From Actinoplanes sp. SE50/110 (lineage in GTDB: Bacteria > Actinomycetota > Actinomycetes > Mycobacteriales > Micromonosporaceae): a DNA stretch of 64,000 nt. Positions within the stretch are counted from its first letter, which is position 1. The number at the start of each line of letters is the position of its first letter. The notes beneath the pieces are model-generated. The model was not told the DNA's origin and made no database searches. It saw nothing but the letters and a program-made list of their open reading frames with translations. The stretch is from the NCBI RefSeq assembly GCF_900119315.1, contig NZ_LT827010.1, positions 5,551,001 to 5,615,000 on the forward strand. Direction: 5' to 3'. Positions 25,096-32,669 of the stretch are shown here, piece after piece. The position numbers and the translations under genes are program-made.

Positions 25096-26627
25096 GGCGC
25101 CACCTCCTGTTCTTCCTTCGTCATCAGAGTCATCAGACTCTCCTGGGTGGCCTCGGCGCGCGGCACCTCACCGGTGATCCGGCCGGCCGAGAGGGTGTAG
25201 ATGCGGTCACAGATCCCGAGCAGCTCGGGCAGCTCGGAGGAGATGACCAGGATGGCCTTCCCCTCGTCGGCGAGCCGGTTGATGATCGTGTAGATCTCGT
25301 ACTTGGCGCCGACGTCGATACCGCGGGTGGGCTCGTCGAGGATCAGCACGTCCGGATCCGTGAAGATCCACTTGGACAGTACGACCTTCTGCTGGTTGCC
25401 GCCGGACAGCTTGCCGACCACCGCCTCGACGGTCGGCGACTTGATGTTCATGCTCGCCCGGTACTCGTCGGCGACCTTGAACTCCTCGTTGCCGTCCACC
25501 CAGCCGCCCTTGGCCAGCTTGGACAGACCGGCCGCGGACACGTTGCGCTTGATGTCCTCGATCAGGTTCAGGCCGTACCGCTTGCGGTCCTCGGTGGCGT
25601 ACGCGATGCCGTGGTCGATCGCCTCGCGCACGGTCCGCGCCTTGATCTCCTTGCCGTCCTTGATCAGCCGGCCGGAGATGTTCACCCCGTACGAGCGGCC
25701 GAAGACGCTCATCGCCAGCTCGGTGCGGCCGGCGCCCATCAGCCCGGCCAGGCCGACGATCTCGCCGCGGCGCAGCGTCAGGTTGGCCTTGCGGACCAGC
25801 GCGCGGTCCGGCTGGGTGGGGCTGTAGACCGTCCAGTCCTCGATCCGCAGCACCTCCTCGCCGACGGTCGGTTCGTGCTCCGGGTACCGGTGCTCGAGGT
25901 CGCGGCCCACCATGCCGGAGATGATCTTGTCCTCGGTGAGGTTCTCGATCTCGTCGGTCCAGATGGTCCGGCCGTCACGCAGAATGGTGACGCGATCGGA
26001 GATTCCCATCACCTCGTTGAGCTTGTGCGAGATGATGACGCAGGTGATGCCCTCGTCACGCAGGCCTCGGAGCAGGTTGAGCAGATGCGCCGAGTCGTCG
26101 TCGTTGAGCGCGGCGGTCGGCTCGTCGAGGATGAGCAGCTTCACGTCCTTGGAGAGCGCCTTGGCGATCTCCACGAGCTGCTGCTTGCCGACGCCGAGCT
26201 CGACCACCGGCGTGACAGCCTTCTCCTTGAGGCCGACACGGCGCAGCAGATCGTCCGCCGCCGCGTTCGTCTCGTTCCAGTTGATCCAGCCGCGCTTGCT
26301 GCGCTCGTTGCCGAGGAAGATGTTCTCGGCGATCGAGAGGTTCGAGGCGAGCGCCAGCTCCTGGTGGATGATGACGATGCCCCGGTGCTCACTGTCGCGG
26401 ATGCCGCCGAAATGGCACGGCTCACCCTCGAACTCGATGTCACCCTCGTAGGTGCCGTGCGGGTAGACCCCGGACAGCACCTTCATCAGGGTGGACTTGC
26501 CGGCCCCGTTCTCCCCGCAGATGGCGTGGATCTCGCCCCTGCGCACCTCGATGTCGACGTCCTGGAGCGCCTTGACGCCGGGGAACGTCTTGGTGATCCC
26601 GGTCATCCGCAGGATCGTGTCGGTCAT
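25092..26627 (-). CDS. mmsA: Multiple-sugar ABC transporter ATP-binding protein (GguA/MmsA type)
   Basis: A 511-residue double ATPase of CUT2 sugar importers. The first half has Walker A GENGAGKST (38-46), Walker B LLILDEPTAAL and a degenerate signature (GVGKQQLVEIAKAL). The second half has the degenerate Walker A GLMGAGRTE usual for these proteins, a proper signature LSGGNQQKVVLSKW and Walker B VLILDEPTRGID. So only one composite site is expected to be fully active, as known for the family. AGGAGGG about 6 nt before the ATG is a strong ribosome-binding site, placed just after the intercistronic hairpin. Confidence 0.96.
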   Translation of the reverse strand: MTDTILRMTGITKTFPGVKALQDVDIEVRRGEIHAICGENGAGKSTLMKVLSGVYPHGTYEGDIEFEGEPCHFGGIRDSEHRGIVIIHQELALASNLSIAENIFLGNERSKRGWINWNETNAAADDLLRRVGLKEKAVTPVVELGVGKQQLVEIAKALSKDVKLLILDEPTAALNDDDSAHLLNLLRGLRDEGITCVIISHKLNEVMGISDRVTILRDGRTIWTDEIENLTEDKIISGMVGRDLEHRYPEHEPTVGEEVLRIEDWTVYSPTQPDRALVRKANLTLRRGEIVGLAGLMGAGRTELAMSVFGRSYGVNISGRLIKDGKEIKARTVREAIDHGIAYATEDRKRYGLNLIEDIKRNVSAAGLSKLAKGGWVDGNEEFKVADEYRASMNIKSPTVEAVVGKLSGGNQQKVVLSKWIFTDPDVLILDEPTRGIDVGAKYEIYTIINRLADEGKAILVISSELPELLGICDRIYTLSAGRITGEVPRAEATQESLMTLMTKEEQEVAP

Positions 26628-26653
26628 AGAGACCCTCCTAAGGGCCGATGAAG

Positions 26654-26690
26654 TCCGCGCCCCGCCCGCGGGTGGCGGGCGGGGCGCGGA
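26654..26690 (-). terminator. Intercistronic hairpin between binding-protein and ATPase genes
   Basis: A perfect 16-bp, mostly G/C stem (26654-26669 with 26675-26690) with a 5-nt loop fills the 70-bp gap after the binding-protein stop. There is no T-tract. In other ABC operons such structures reduce read-through or protect the upstream mRNA, giving more binding protein than transporter. Confidence 0.65.
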
Positions 26691-26697
26691 ATCCGGA

Positions 26698-27825
26698 TCA
26701 CTTCAGCTGGTCGGCGGTGTAGTAACCGCCGTCGACGAGCACCTTCTGGTAGTTGTCCTTGTCGACGATGACCGACTGCAGCAGCTGGGCCGGGACGACC
26801 TTCTTGCCGTTGTCGTAGTCCGTGGTGTTGTTGGTCTGCGGGGTCTGGCCCTTGAGGATGGCGTCGGCCATCTCACCGGTGACCTTGGCCAGCTGACGGG
26901 TGTCCTTGTAGATGGTGGAGTACTGCTCACCCTTGATGATCGACTTGACCGACGCGACCTCGGCGTCCTGGCCGGTGACGATCGGGAACTTCTGCGCGGC
27001 GGTGCCGTAGCCACCCGACTTCAGGGCCGACAGGATACCGATCGAGATGCCGTCGTACGGGGACAGCACGCCGTCGACCTTGGCGCCGCTCTTGTAGGTG
27101 GAGGTGAGGATGTTCTCCATGCGCTTCTGCGCGGTCTCCGGGTCCCAGCGCAGGGTGGCGACGGTCTTGAAGTCGGTCTGGCCCGACTTCACGACGATCG
27201 TGCCGTCCTTGATGAACGGGTCCAGGATGCTCTTGGCGCCGTTGAAGAAGAACGTCGCGTTGTTGTCGTCCGGGGAACCGGCGAACAGCTCGACGTTGAA
27301 CGGGCCCTTGGCGTCACCCTTGCTGCCGTCGGCCTTGAGCACGCCGAGACCGGTCAGCAGCGAGGTGGCCTGCTGCACACCGACCTTGAAGTTGTCGAAG
27401 GTGGTGTAGTAGTCCACGTTCGCGTTGCCCCGGATCAGGCGGTCGTACGCGATGACCTTGATGCCGGCGTTCTTCGCGTTGTCCAGCTGGTTGGAGATCG
27501 CGGTGCCGTCGATCGACGCGATGATCAGCAGCTTGGCGCCCTTGGTGATCTGGCTGTCCAGCTGCTGCGTCTGGGTCGGGATGTCGTTCTCCGCGTACTG
27601 CAGGTCGACCTTGTAACCCAGACCCTCGAGCTGCTGCTTGAGGTTGTCGCCATCGTGGATCCAGCGCTCCGAGGACTTGGTCGGCATGGTGATGCCGATC
27701 AGCGCGCCCGCGGTGTTCCCACTGCCGGCGGCCTTGTCCGCGGTCTTCTCGCTGGAGCCGCAGGCCGCCATGGTGGTGACCAGCGTGGCAGCGCCGAGCG
27801 CCGCCAGGAGCCGGGTGTATTTCAC
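26698..27825 (-). CDS. chvE: Multiple-sugar ABC transporter substrate-binding lipoprotein (ChvE type)
   Basis: A 375-residue periplasmic-binding-protein-fold lipoprotein that captures monosaccharides (ChvE relatives bind arabinose, galactose, glucose and xylose) for the MmsAB transporter. It has a signal peptide with lipobox MAACG. The mature domain begins LIGITMPTKSSERWIHDGDN and contains IIASIDGTAISNQLD, IKVIAYDRLIRGNANVDYY, VDGVLSPYDGISIG and FPIVTGQDAE, all typical of the ChvE branch. The GTG at 27825 is chosen over the frame's opening at 27891 because GAGGAG lies about 8 nt upstream. It follows araA by 26 bp in the same operon. Confidence 0.95.
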   Translation of the reverse strand: MKYTRLLAALGAATLVTTMAACGSSEKTADKAAGSGNTAGALIGITMPTKSSERWIHDGDNLKQQLEGLGYKVDLQYAENDIPTQTQQLDSQITKGAKLLIIASIDGTAISNQLDNAKNAGIKVIAYDRLIRGNANVDYYTTFDNFKVGVQQATSLLTGLGVLKADGSKGDAKGPFNVELFAGSPDDNNATFFFNGAKSILDPFIKDGTIVVKSGQTDFKTVATLRWDPETAQKRMENILTSTYKSGAKVDGVLSPYDGISIGILSALKSGGYGTAAQKFPIVTGQDAEVASVKSIIKGEQYSTIYKDTRQLAKVTGEMADAILKGQTPQTNNTTDYDNGKKVVPAQLLQSVIVDKDNYQKVLVDGGYYTADQLK

Positions 27826-27851
27826 GGTGAATCTCCTCTTTGAGAGCGGTG

Positions 27852-29339
27852 TTACAGGGGGCGGGCCAGACGGTGGTACGCCTGGTTCCACCGCACCCGG
27901 TCGGCGAAGTCGTCGGTCGAGGTGCGGTCATCGATGAGCAGGAGCTCGGTCTGGGCCATCGTCGCGAAGTCCCGCAGGACCTCCGCGCCGACAGCCTGGG
28001 TGAGGACCGTGTGGTGCGGTCCTCCAGCGGTGAGCCAGCACTCCGCCGAGGTCGACAGCGACGGGGCGGGCTTCCACACCGCACGGGCCACCGGCAGGTT
28101 CGGCAGCGGCTCGTCCGGCTCGACCACCTCGACCGCGTTCGCCACCAGGCGGAACCGGTCACCGAGGTCGGCCAGGCCGACCACCACACCCGGGCCGGGC
28201 GTGGCGTCGAACACCATGCGGACCGGGTCCTCCCGGCCGCCGATGCCCAGCGGATGAATCTCGACACGCGGCCGGGCGGACGCGATGGTCGGGCAGACCT
28301 CGAGCATGTGCGCCCCGAGGATCTTCGGCTCGCCCGGACCGAAGTGGTAGGTGTAGTCCTCCATGAAGGAGGTGCCCCGGCCGGTGCCGGTGCCCATCGC
28401 CTTCACGGCGGCCAGCAGGGCGGAGGTCTTCCAGTCGCCCTCGCCGCCGAAACCGTAGCCGTCGGCCATCAGGCGCTGCACCGCCAGGCCGGGCAGCTGC
28501 CGCAGGCCGCCCAGGTCCTCGAAGTTGGTGGTGAACGCGCCGAAGCCGCCCTCGGTGAGGAACTGCCGCAGGCCGGCCTCGAGCCGGGCGCCGTAGCGCA
28601 GCGAGTCGTGCCGCGCCCCGCCGACGGCCAGCTCGGGGGCCAGCTCGTACCGGTCGGCATACTCGGCGACCAGGTCGTCGACCGCCTTGTCGTCCACCGC
28701 GTCGACGACGGTGACCAGATCGTTCACGCCGTAGGTGTTGACCGAGACGCCGAAGCGCAGCTCGGCCTCGACCTTGTCGCCCTCGGTGACCGCGACGTCG
28801 CGCATGTTGTCCCCGAAGCGGGCCAGCCGCAGGGTGCGCAGGCGCTGCAGGCCGGCAGCGGCGCGGGCCCAGCCGTCGATCCGGGACACCACGGACGGGT
28901 CGGAGACGTGGCCGGCCACCGTCTTGCGCGGCACCCCCAGGCGCGCCTGGATGAACCCGAACTCGCGGTCGCCGTGCGCGGCCTGGTTCAGGTTCATGAA
29001 GTCCATGTCGATGGACTCCCAGGGCAGCGAGATGTTGTGCTGGGTGTGCAGGTGCAGCAGCGGCTTGCGCAGCGCGTCCAGACCCGAGATCCACATCTTG
29101 GCCGGCGAGAACGTGTGCATCCAGGCGATCACGCCGATCACGGTCGCGTCGTTGTTCGCGTCGAGCATCACCTGCTTGATCGCGCCCGAGTCGGTCAGCA
29201 CCGGGCGGGTGACGAGCTCGGCGCTCAGGCCGGCGGCCAGGGTGCGCTGGATCTCAGCGGACTGGTCGGCCACCTGCTGGAGCGTCTCCGGCCCGTACAG
29301 GTGCTGGCTGCCGGTCAGAAACCAGATCTGCGGCTTCAT
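27852..29339 (-). CDS. araA: L-arabinose isomerase
   Basis: Converts L-arabinose to L-ribulose, the first step of arabinose catabolism; Mn2+-dependent, cytoplasmic, usually hexameric. 495 residues, normal for AraA. Signatures: WFLTGSQHLYG at the N-terminus, VIAWMHTFSPAKMWI, LLHLHTQHN, DMDFMNLNQAAHGDREFGF, the catalytic-site FTTNFEDL, GYGFGGEGDWKT, and the metal-binding His within MEDYTYHF and GAHMLEVCP. The ATG at 29339 has AAAGGAAA upstream; the frame's extension to 29501 lies in leader repeats. It is the first gene of the operon araA-chvE-mmsA-mmsB. araB and araD are not in the window. Confidence 0.97.
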   Translation of the reverse strand: MKPQIWFLTGSQHLYGPETLQQVADQSAEIQRTLAAGLSAELVTRPVLTDSGAIKQVMLDANNDATVIGVIAWMHTFSPAKMWISGLDALRKPLLHLHTQHNISLPWESIDMDFMNLNQAAHGDREFGFIQARLGVPRKTVAGHVSDPSVVSRIDGWARAAAGLQRLRTLRLARFGDNMRDVAVTEGDKVEAELRFGVSVNTYGVNDLVTVVDAVDDKAVDDLVAEYADRYELAPELAVGGARHDSLRYGARLEAGLRQFLTEGGFGAFTTNFEDLGGLRQLPGLAVQRLMADGYGFGGEGDWKTSALLAAVKAMGTGTGRGTSFMEDYTYHFGPGEPKILGAHMLEVCPTIASARPRVEIHPLGIGGREDPVRMVFDATPGPGVVVGLADLGDRFRLVANAVEVVEPDEPLPNLPVARAVWKPAPSLSTSAECWLTAGGPHHTVLTQAVGAEVLRDFATMAQTELLLIDDRTSTDDFADRVRWNQAYHRLARPL

Positions 29340-29387
29340 CCGTTTCCTTTGGTGTCGTGGTGCAGTCACCGGGCCTCCGTGGCGCTT

Positions 29388-29511
29388 GGCTGCGCGTGCC
29401 GGCGGTCCTCGCCGTGGGGACGAGTCGTGCCGGGCCGGCGGTTCCCGCCGCGGGAGGCGGGTCGTGCCGGGCCGGCGGTCTCCGCCGGAAGGGCGGGTCA
29501 CGCCGGGCGGG
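29388..29511. repeat. Degenerate 37-bp repeats in the araA leader
   Basis: A 19-nt core is identical at 29424-29442 and 29461-29479, 37 bp apart. Weaker copies flank it at about 29387 and 29498. All copies lie between the proposed operator and the araA start and contain G/C-rich pairing segments. Confidence 0.6.
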
Positions 29512-29605
29512 ATGCGGACATCCCACGCATTTCATCGTGCAGCACCGGAGACGCGATGATGAGCCCGTCAAGGATCTTGGCGGCCATCTCGTGATGTGCG
29601 ATCAG

Positions 29606-29619
29606 TGTTATCGCTAACA
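29606..29619. promoter_or_regulatory. LacI-type operator upstream of araA
   Basis: TGTTATCGCTAACA, a palindrome with one central mismatch, fits the LacI/GalR operator pattern with a central CG. It lies 267 bp upstream of the araA ATG and 55 bp beyond the stop of the regulator gene. It differs by one base from the site at 30756. Confidence 0.75.
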
Positions 29620-29674
29620 AAAGTCGTGTCAACGGCTCTTCGCAACAACAAAGTAACGGCCGCGAAATCGAGAC

Positions 29675-30688
29675 TTACGCGGGCGGGGCGACACTCTCGC
29701 GCACTACCAACCGTGCCGGGACGATCACCGTATCGGCGGGCCGCGGGGCGTCCCTGAGCTGTCCCAGCAGAAGTGTCAGAGCGGCCCGGGCCACGTCCCC
29801 GAACGACTGGCGCACGGTGGTCAGCGGGGGGATGAAATAGGCCGCTTCGGGCACGTCGTCGAAGCCGATCAGGCTGACGTCGTGCGGCACCCGGCGGCCC
29901 CGCTCGTGCAGTGCCCGCAGCACGCCCAGGGCCAGGTGGTCGTTGGCCGTGAAGATCGCGGTGACCTCCGGCATCCGGGCCAGCATCTGCCCGGCCCGGT
30001 AGCCCTCGGCGGCCGACCAGTCGGCGCTGAGCAGCGGCGGAACCTCCCGGCCGGCCTCCTGCAGGGTCTGCCGCCAGCCCTGGATGCGCCCGGCCGAGTC
30101 GAACCAGTCGGTCGGCCCGGAGACGTGCCAGACGGTCTCGTGGCCGGCCTCCAGCAGGTGCCGGACCGCCGCCCGGGCGCCGGCCACCTGGTCGACGGTG
30201 ACCAGCGAGCGCCCGGCCGCCGGGTCGCCGTCGATGCAGACCACCGGTACGTCGGCCGGGATCTCGGCGAGGGCCTCGGTGGCCGAGGCGACCTGGGCGA
30301 TCACCACCAGGCCGGCGACCCGCTGGTCCAGGTGCCGGTCGACGACCGCGGCGATCGAGTCCCGGTCCAGCTCACGCACGCTGCCGACGCTGACCGCGAA
30401 GCCGGCGTCGGCGGCCGCCTGCTCGAACTCGGTGAGCATCGAGGCCGGGCCGTAGAGCATGCTGTTGCGGGCCACCACGCCGATCAGCTGGGACCGGCCG
30501 GTGACCAGGGCGCGGGCCGCCCGGTTGGGGCGGTAGCCGAGCTCGGCGATCGCGGCCCGGACCCGCAGGCGGGTCTGCTCCTTGACGTTGGGATGATCGT
30601 TGAGCACGCGGGAGACGGTCTGGTGGGAGACGCCCGCCAGACGTGCCACGTCGGTCATCGCCGGGGAACGTGATCCCTTGGTCTCCAC
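29675..30688 (-). CDS. LacI-family transcriptional regulator of the arabinose operon
   Basis: 337 residues. The N-terminal helix-turn-helix and hinge (MTDVARLAGVSHQTVSRVLN, then GYRPNRAARALVTGRS) are followed by a periplasmic-binding-protein-like effector domain. That domain contains HLDQRVAGLVVIA, VPVVCIDGDPAAGRS, TAIFTANDHLALGVLRALHE and the family motif VSLIGFDDVPEA, ending LTTVRQSF. It should bind DNA as a dimer and be released by a sugar, probably L-arabinose or a relative. It lies directly upstream of araA on the same strand, with palindromic sites on both sides of the gene. The GTG start has GAGGAG six nt upstream. Confidence 0.94.
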   Translation of the reverse strand: METKGSRSPAMTDVARLAGVSHQTVSRVLNDHPNVKEQTRLRVRAAIAELGYRPNRAARALVTGRSQLIGVVARNSMLYGPASMLTEFEQAAADAGFAVSVGSVRELDRDSIAAVVDRHLDQRVAGLVVIAQVASATEALAEIPADVPVVCIDGDPAAGRSLVTVDQVAGARAAVRHLLEAGHETVWHVSGPTDWFDSAGRIQGWRQTLQEAGREVPPLLSADWSAAEGYRAGQMLARMPEVTAIFTANDHLALGVLRALHERGRRVPHDVSLIGFDDVPEAAYFIPPLTTVRQSFGDVARAALTLLLGQLRDAPRPADTVIVPARLVVRESVAPPA

Positions 30689-30755
30689 TTGCGCTCCTCG
30701 CCAGGTACCGATCTGATGGAGCGTAGCGGCGCGCCGCGTCTCCCGGTGTGGGAAA

Positions 30756-30769
30756 TGTTATCGATAACA
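30756..30769. promoter_or_regulatory. LacI-type operator upstream of the regulator gene
   Basis: TGTTATCGATAACA is a perfect 14-bp palindrome matching the LacI-family consensus. It lies 67 bp before the regulator start, suggesting autoregulation, and 59 bp before the divergent DUF2252 start, which it might also affect. Confidence 0.8.
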
Positions 30770-30814
30770 ATGCCGGTGCCGCGAGCCCCTCCGCGACCCT
30801 TGCTCACCGACCCG

Positions 30815-30820
30815 TACTCT
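30815..30820 (+). promoter_or_regulatory. Candidate -10 box of the DUF2252 gene
   Basis: TACTCT (TANNNT) ends 8 nt before the ATG at 30829 and no Shine-Dalgarno is present, so the transcript may be leaderless or nearly so. Confidence 0.35.
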
Positions 30821-30828
30821 CGGCAGCA

Positions 30829-32250
30829 ATGGACGCGACACCCACCATCGGCAGCCCTGTGGTGCCCGGCTCAGCGGGCGACGAGGGCTTCACCTCCCTG
30901 CGCCGTCCCGCACGGCCGCGCGCCGAACGATACGAGATGGGCCGGGCTCTGCGCGAGCGGTCCCCCCGGTCGGACGTGGCGCAGTGGCGTCCGCCGGCCG
31001 ACCGGCCCGACCCGGTGGGTCAGGTGCGGGCCTCGCACGAGGGCCGGTTGCCGTGGCTCGTGCCGGTCCGGATCGGCCGGATGATCGCCAGTCCCTACGC
31101 GTTCCTGCGCGGCACCGCCGGGCTGATGGCCGACGACTTCGCCGGCCTGCCGCACACCGGCATCACCCCGGTCATCTGCGGCGACGCCCACCTCGGCAAC
31201 TTCGGCTTCTACGCCTCCCCGGAGCGGGACCTGGTCTTCGACCTCAACGACTTCGACGAGGCGCACCCCGGCCCCTGGGAGTGGGACCTGCGCCGCCTGG
31301 TGGTCAGCGTCCACGTGGCCGGCCGGGTCAACGGCTTCCGGGAGAGCGCCTGCGCCGAGGCGGTGCAGCACTGCGTCGAGGAGTACCGCGGGCAGATCGC
31401 CGATCTGGCCGCCCGGCCACTGCTGGCCCGCTCCTTCGACCGGCTCAACGTCGACGCGATGCGGTCGGTGGCGACCCGCGGCAGCTTCCGCGACGAGATC
31501 GAGCGGGCCGCCCGCCGGGCCCGGCGGCGCACCAGCGACCGGGCGCTGCCCCGGTTCACCGAGCGGCGCGACGGCAGCCGCCGGCTGGTCGAGGAGCCGC
31601 CGGTGATCACCCGGCCGTCGGACGCCGACCGGGACCTGCTCGACGAGGCCCTGGACGGCTATCTGAACACGCTCAAACCGCACTGGGCGCGGATCCTCGG
31701 CGGCTACCGGGTCATCGACGTGGCGCACAAGGTGGTCGGCGTCGGCTCGGTCGGCCTGCGGGCGTACGTGGCGCTCTGCGAGGGCAGCGACCCGGAGGAC
31801 GTGGTCTTCCTCCAGCTCAAGCAGGCCCGCCGGTCGGTGATCGCGAAACACCAGCACGGCGCGCTGGCCTGGCACCGGCACCAGGGGCAGCGGGTGGTCG
31901 AATACCAGCAGGCGCTGCAGACGGTCAGCGACCCGCTGCTGGGCTGGACCACCGTGGGTGAGCACCAGTACTACGTGCGGCAGTTCCGCGACATGAAGGG
32001 CGCCATCGTCGTCGAGGACATCAACGCCGGTGCGCTCGCCGACTACGCCGGGATCTGCGGCTACCTGCTGGCCAAGTCGCACGCCCGGACCAGCGGGGCG
32101 TCGATGATCGCCGGATACTGCGGCGGCAGCGACAAGCTGGACGAGTCATTGGCCAAGTTCGCCCGGTCGTACGCCGACCAGGTGGAGAAGGATCATCAGG
32201 CGCTCGTCGCGGCGGTCCGTCGCGGCGAGCTGGCAGCGGAGGTGGCATGA
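30829..32250 (+). CDS. DUF2252 family protein (kinase-like fold)
   Basis: 473 residues of DUF2252. The family has a protein-kinase/aminoglycoside-phosphotransferase-like core, here shown by VICGDAHLGNFGFY (a GDxHxxN catalytic loop) and DLNDFDEAHPGPWEWDLRR (the DFD-type metal motif). Also present are the C-terminal KQARRSVIAKHQ and YYVRQFRDMKG. The substrate is unknown. The ATG at 30829 is favoured because the earlier open frame crosses the LacI-type operator. The stop overlaps the next start (ATGA, 32247-32250), so the two genes are co-translated. Confidence 0.9.
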   Translation: MDATPTIGSPVVPGSAGDEGFTSLRRPARPRAERYEMGRALRERSPRSDVAQWRPPADRPDPVGQVRASHEGRLPWLVPVRIGRMIASPYAFLRGTAGLMADDFAGLPHTGITPVICGDAHLGNFGFYASPERDLVFDLNDFDEAHPGPWEWDLRRLVVSVHVAGRVNGFRESACAEAVQHCVEEYRGQIADLAARPLLARSFDRLNVDAMRSVATRGSFRDEIERAARRARRRTSDRALPRFTERRDGSRRLVEEPPVITRPSDADRDLLDEALDGYLNTLKPHWARILGGYRVIDVAHKVVGVGSVGLRAYVALCEGSDPEDVVFLQLKQARRSVIAKHQHGALAWHRHQGQRVVEYQQALQTVSDPLLGWTTVGEHQYYVRQFRDMKGAIVVEDINAGALADYAGICGYLLAKSHARTSGASMIAGYCGGSDKLDESLAKFARSYADQVEKDHQALVAAVRRGELAAEVA

Positions 32251-32669
32251 GCGGCGTGATCAGCCTGGAGTCGACGGCCCTGCGGGAGTTCTGGACCGAG
32301 CGGCATCTGTGCACGCTCACCACGCTGCGCGCCGACGGGTCGCCGCACGTGGTGGCGGTCGGCGCCACCCTCGACCCGGAAACCGGGATCGCCCGGATCA
32401 TCTCCTCCGGCGGCTCGGCCAAGGTGCGGCACGTGCTGCGCGGCCAGCAGCGGGTGGCGATCTGCCAGGTCGACGGGCCACGCTGGAGCACCCTGGAGGG
32501 CCTCGCGGTGATCCGCGACGAGCCGGCCGCGGTCGCCGAGGCGGAGCGGCGGTACGCCGGTCGTTACCGGACGCCGCGCCCCAACCCGGCCCGGGTGGTC
32601 ATCGAGGTCGCCGTCGCCCGGGTGCTCGGCTCGGCCTCGCTGATGCCGTCGGCCGCGACCAGCGCCTGA
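32247..32669 (+). CDS. Pyridoxamine-phosphate-oxidase-fold (F420- or FMN-binding) protein
   Basis: A 140-residue split-barrel flavin/F420-binding protein: LCTLTTLRADGSPHVVAVG, then SGGSAKVRHVLRGQQRVAIC and WSTLEGLAVI. This pattern is common in actinobacterial PPOX-class F420-dependent oxidoreductases. It is translationally coupled to the DUF2252 gene by a 4-bp overlap. The last 106 bp (32564-32669) overlap antisense with the 3' end of mptB. The cofactor cannot be decided from sequence alone. Confidence 0.85.
   Translation: MSGVISLESTALREFWTERHLCTLTTLRADGSPHVVAVGATLDPETGIARIISSGGSAKVRHVLRGQQRVAICQVDGPRWSTLEGLAVIRDEPAAVAEAERRYAGRYRTPRPNPARVVIEVAVARVLGSASLMPSAATSA

Larger units (their letters stand above)
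29340..29674. promoter_or_regulatory. araA leader and promoter region
   Basis: A 335-bp non-coding region between araA and the LacI-family gene. It contains a LacI-type palindrome at 29606-29619 and a degenerate 37-bp repeat array (29388-29511) in the probable 5' leader. The AT-rich stretch around 29590-29660 is the most promoter-like part. Confidence 0.6.
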
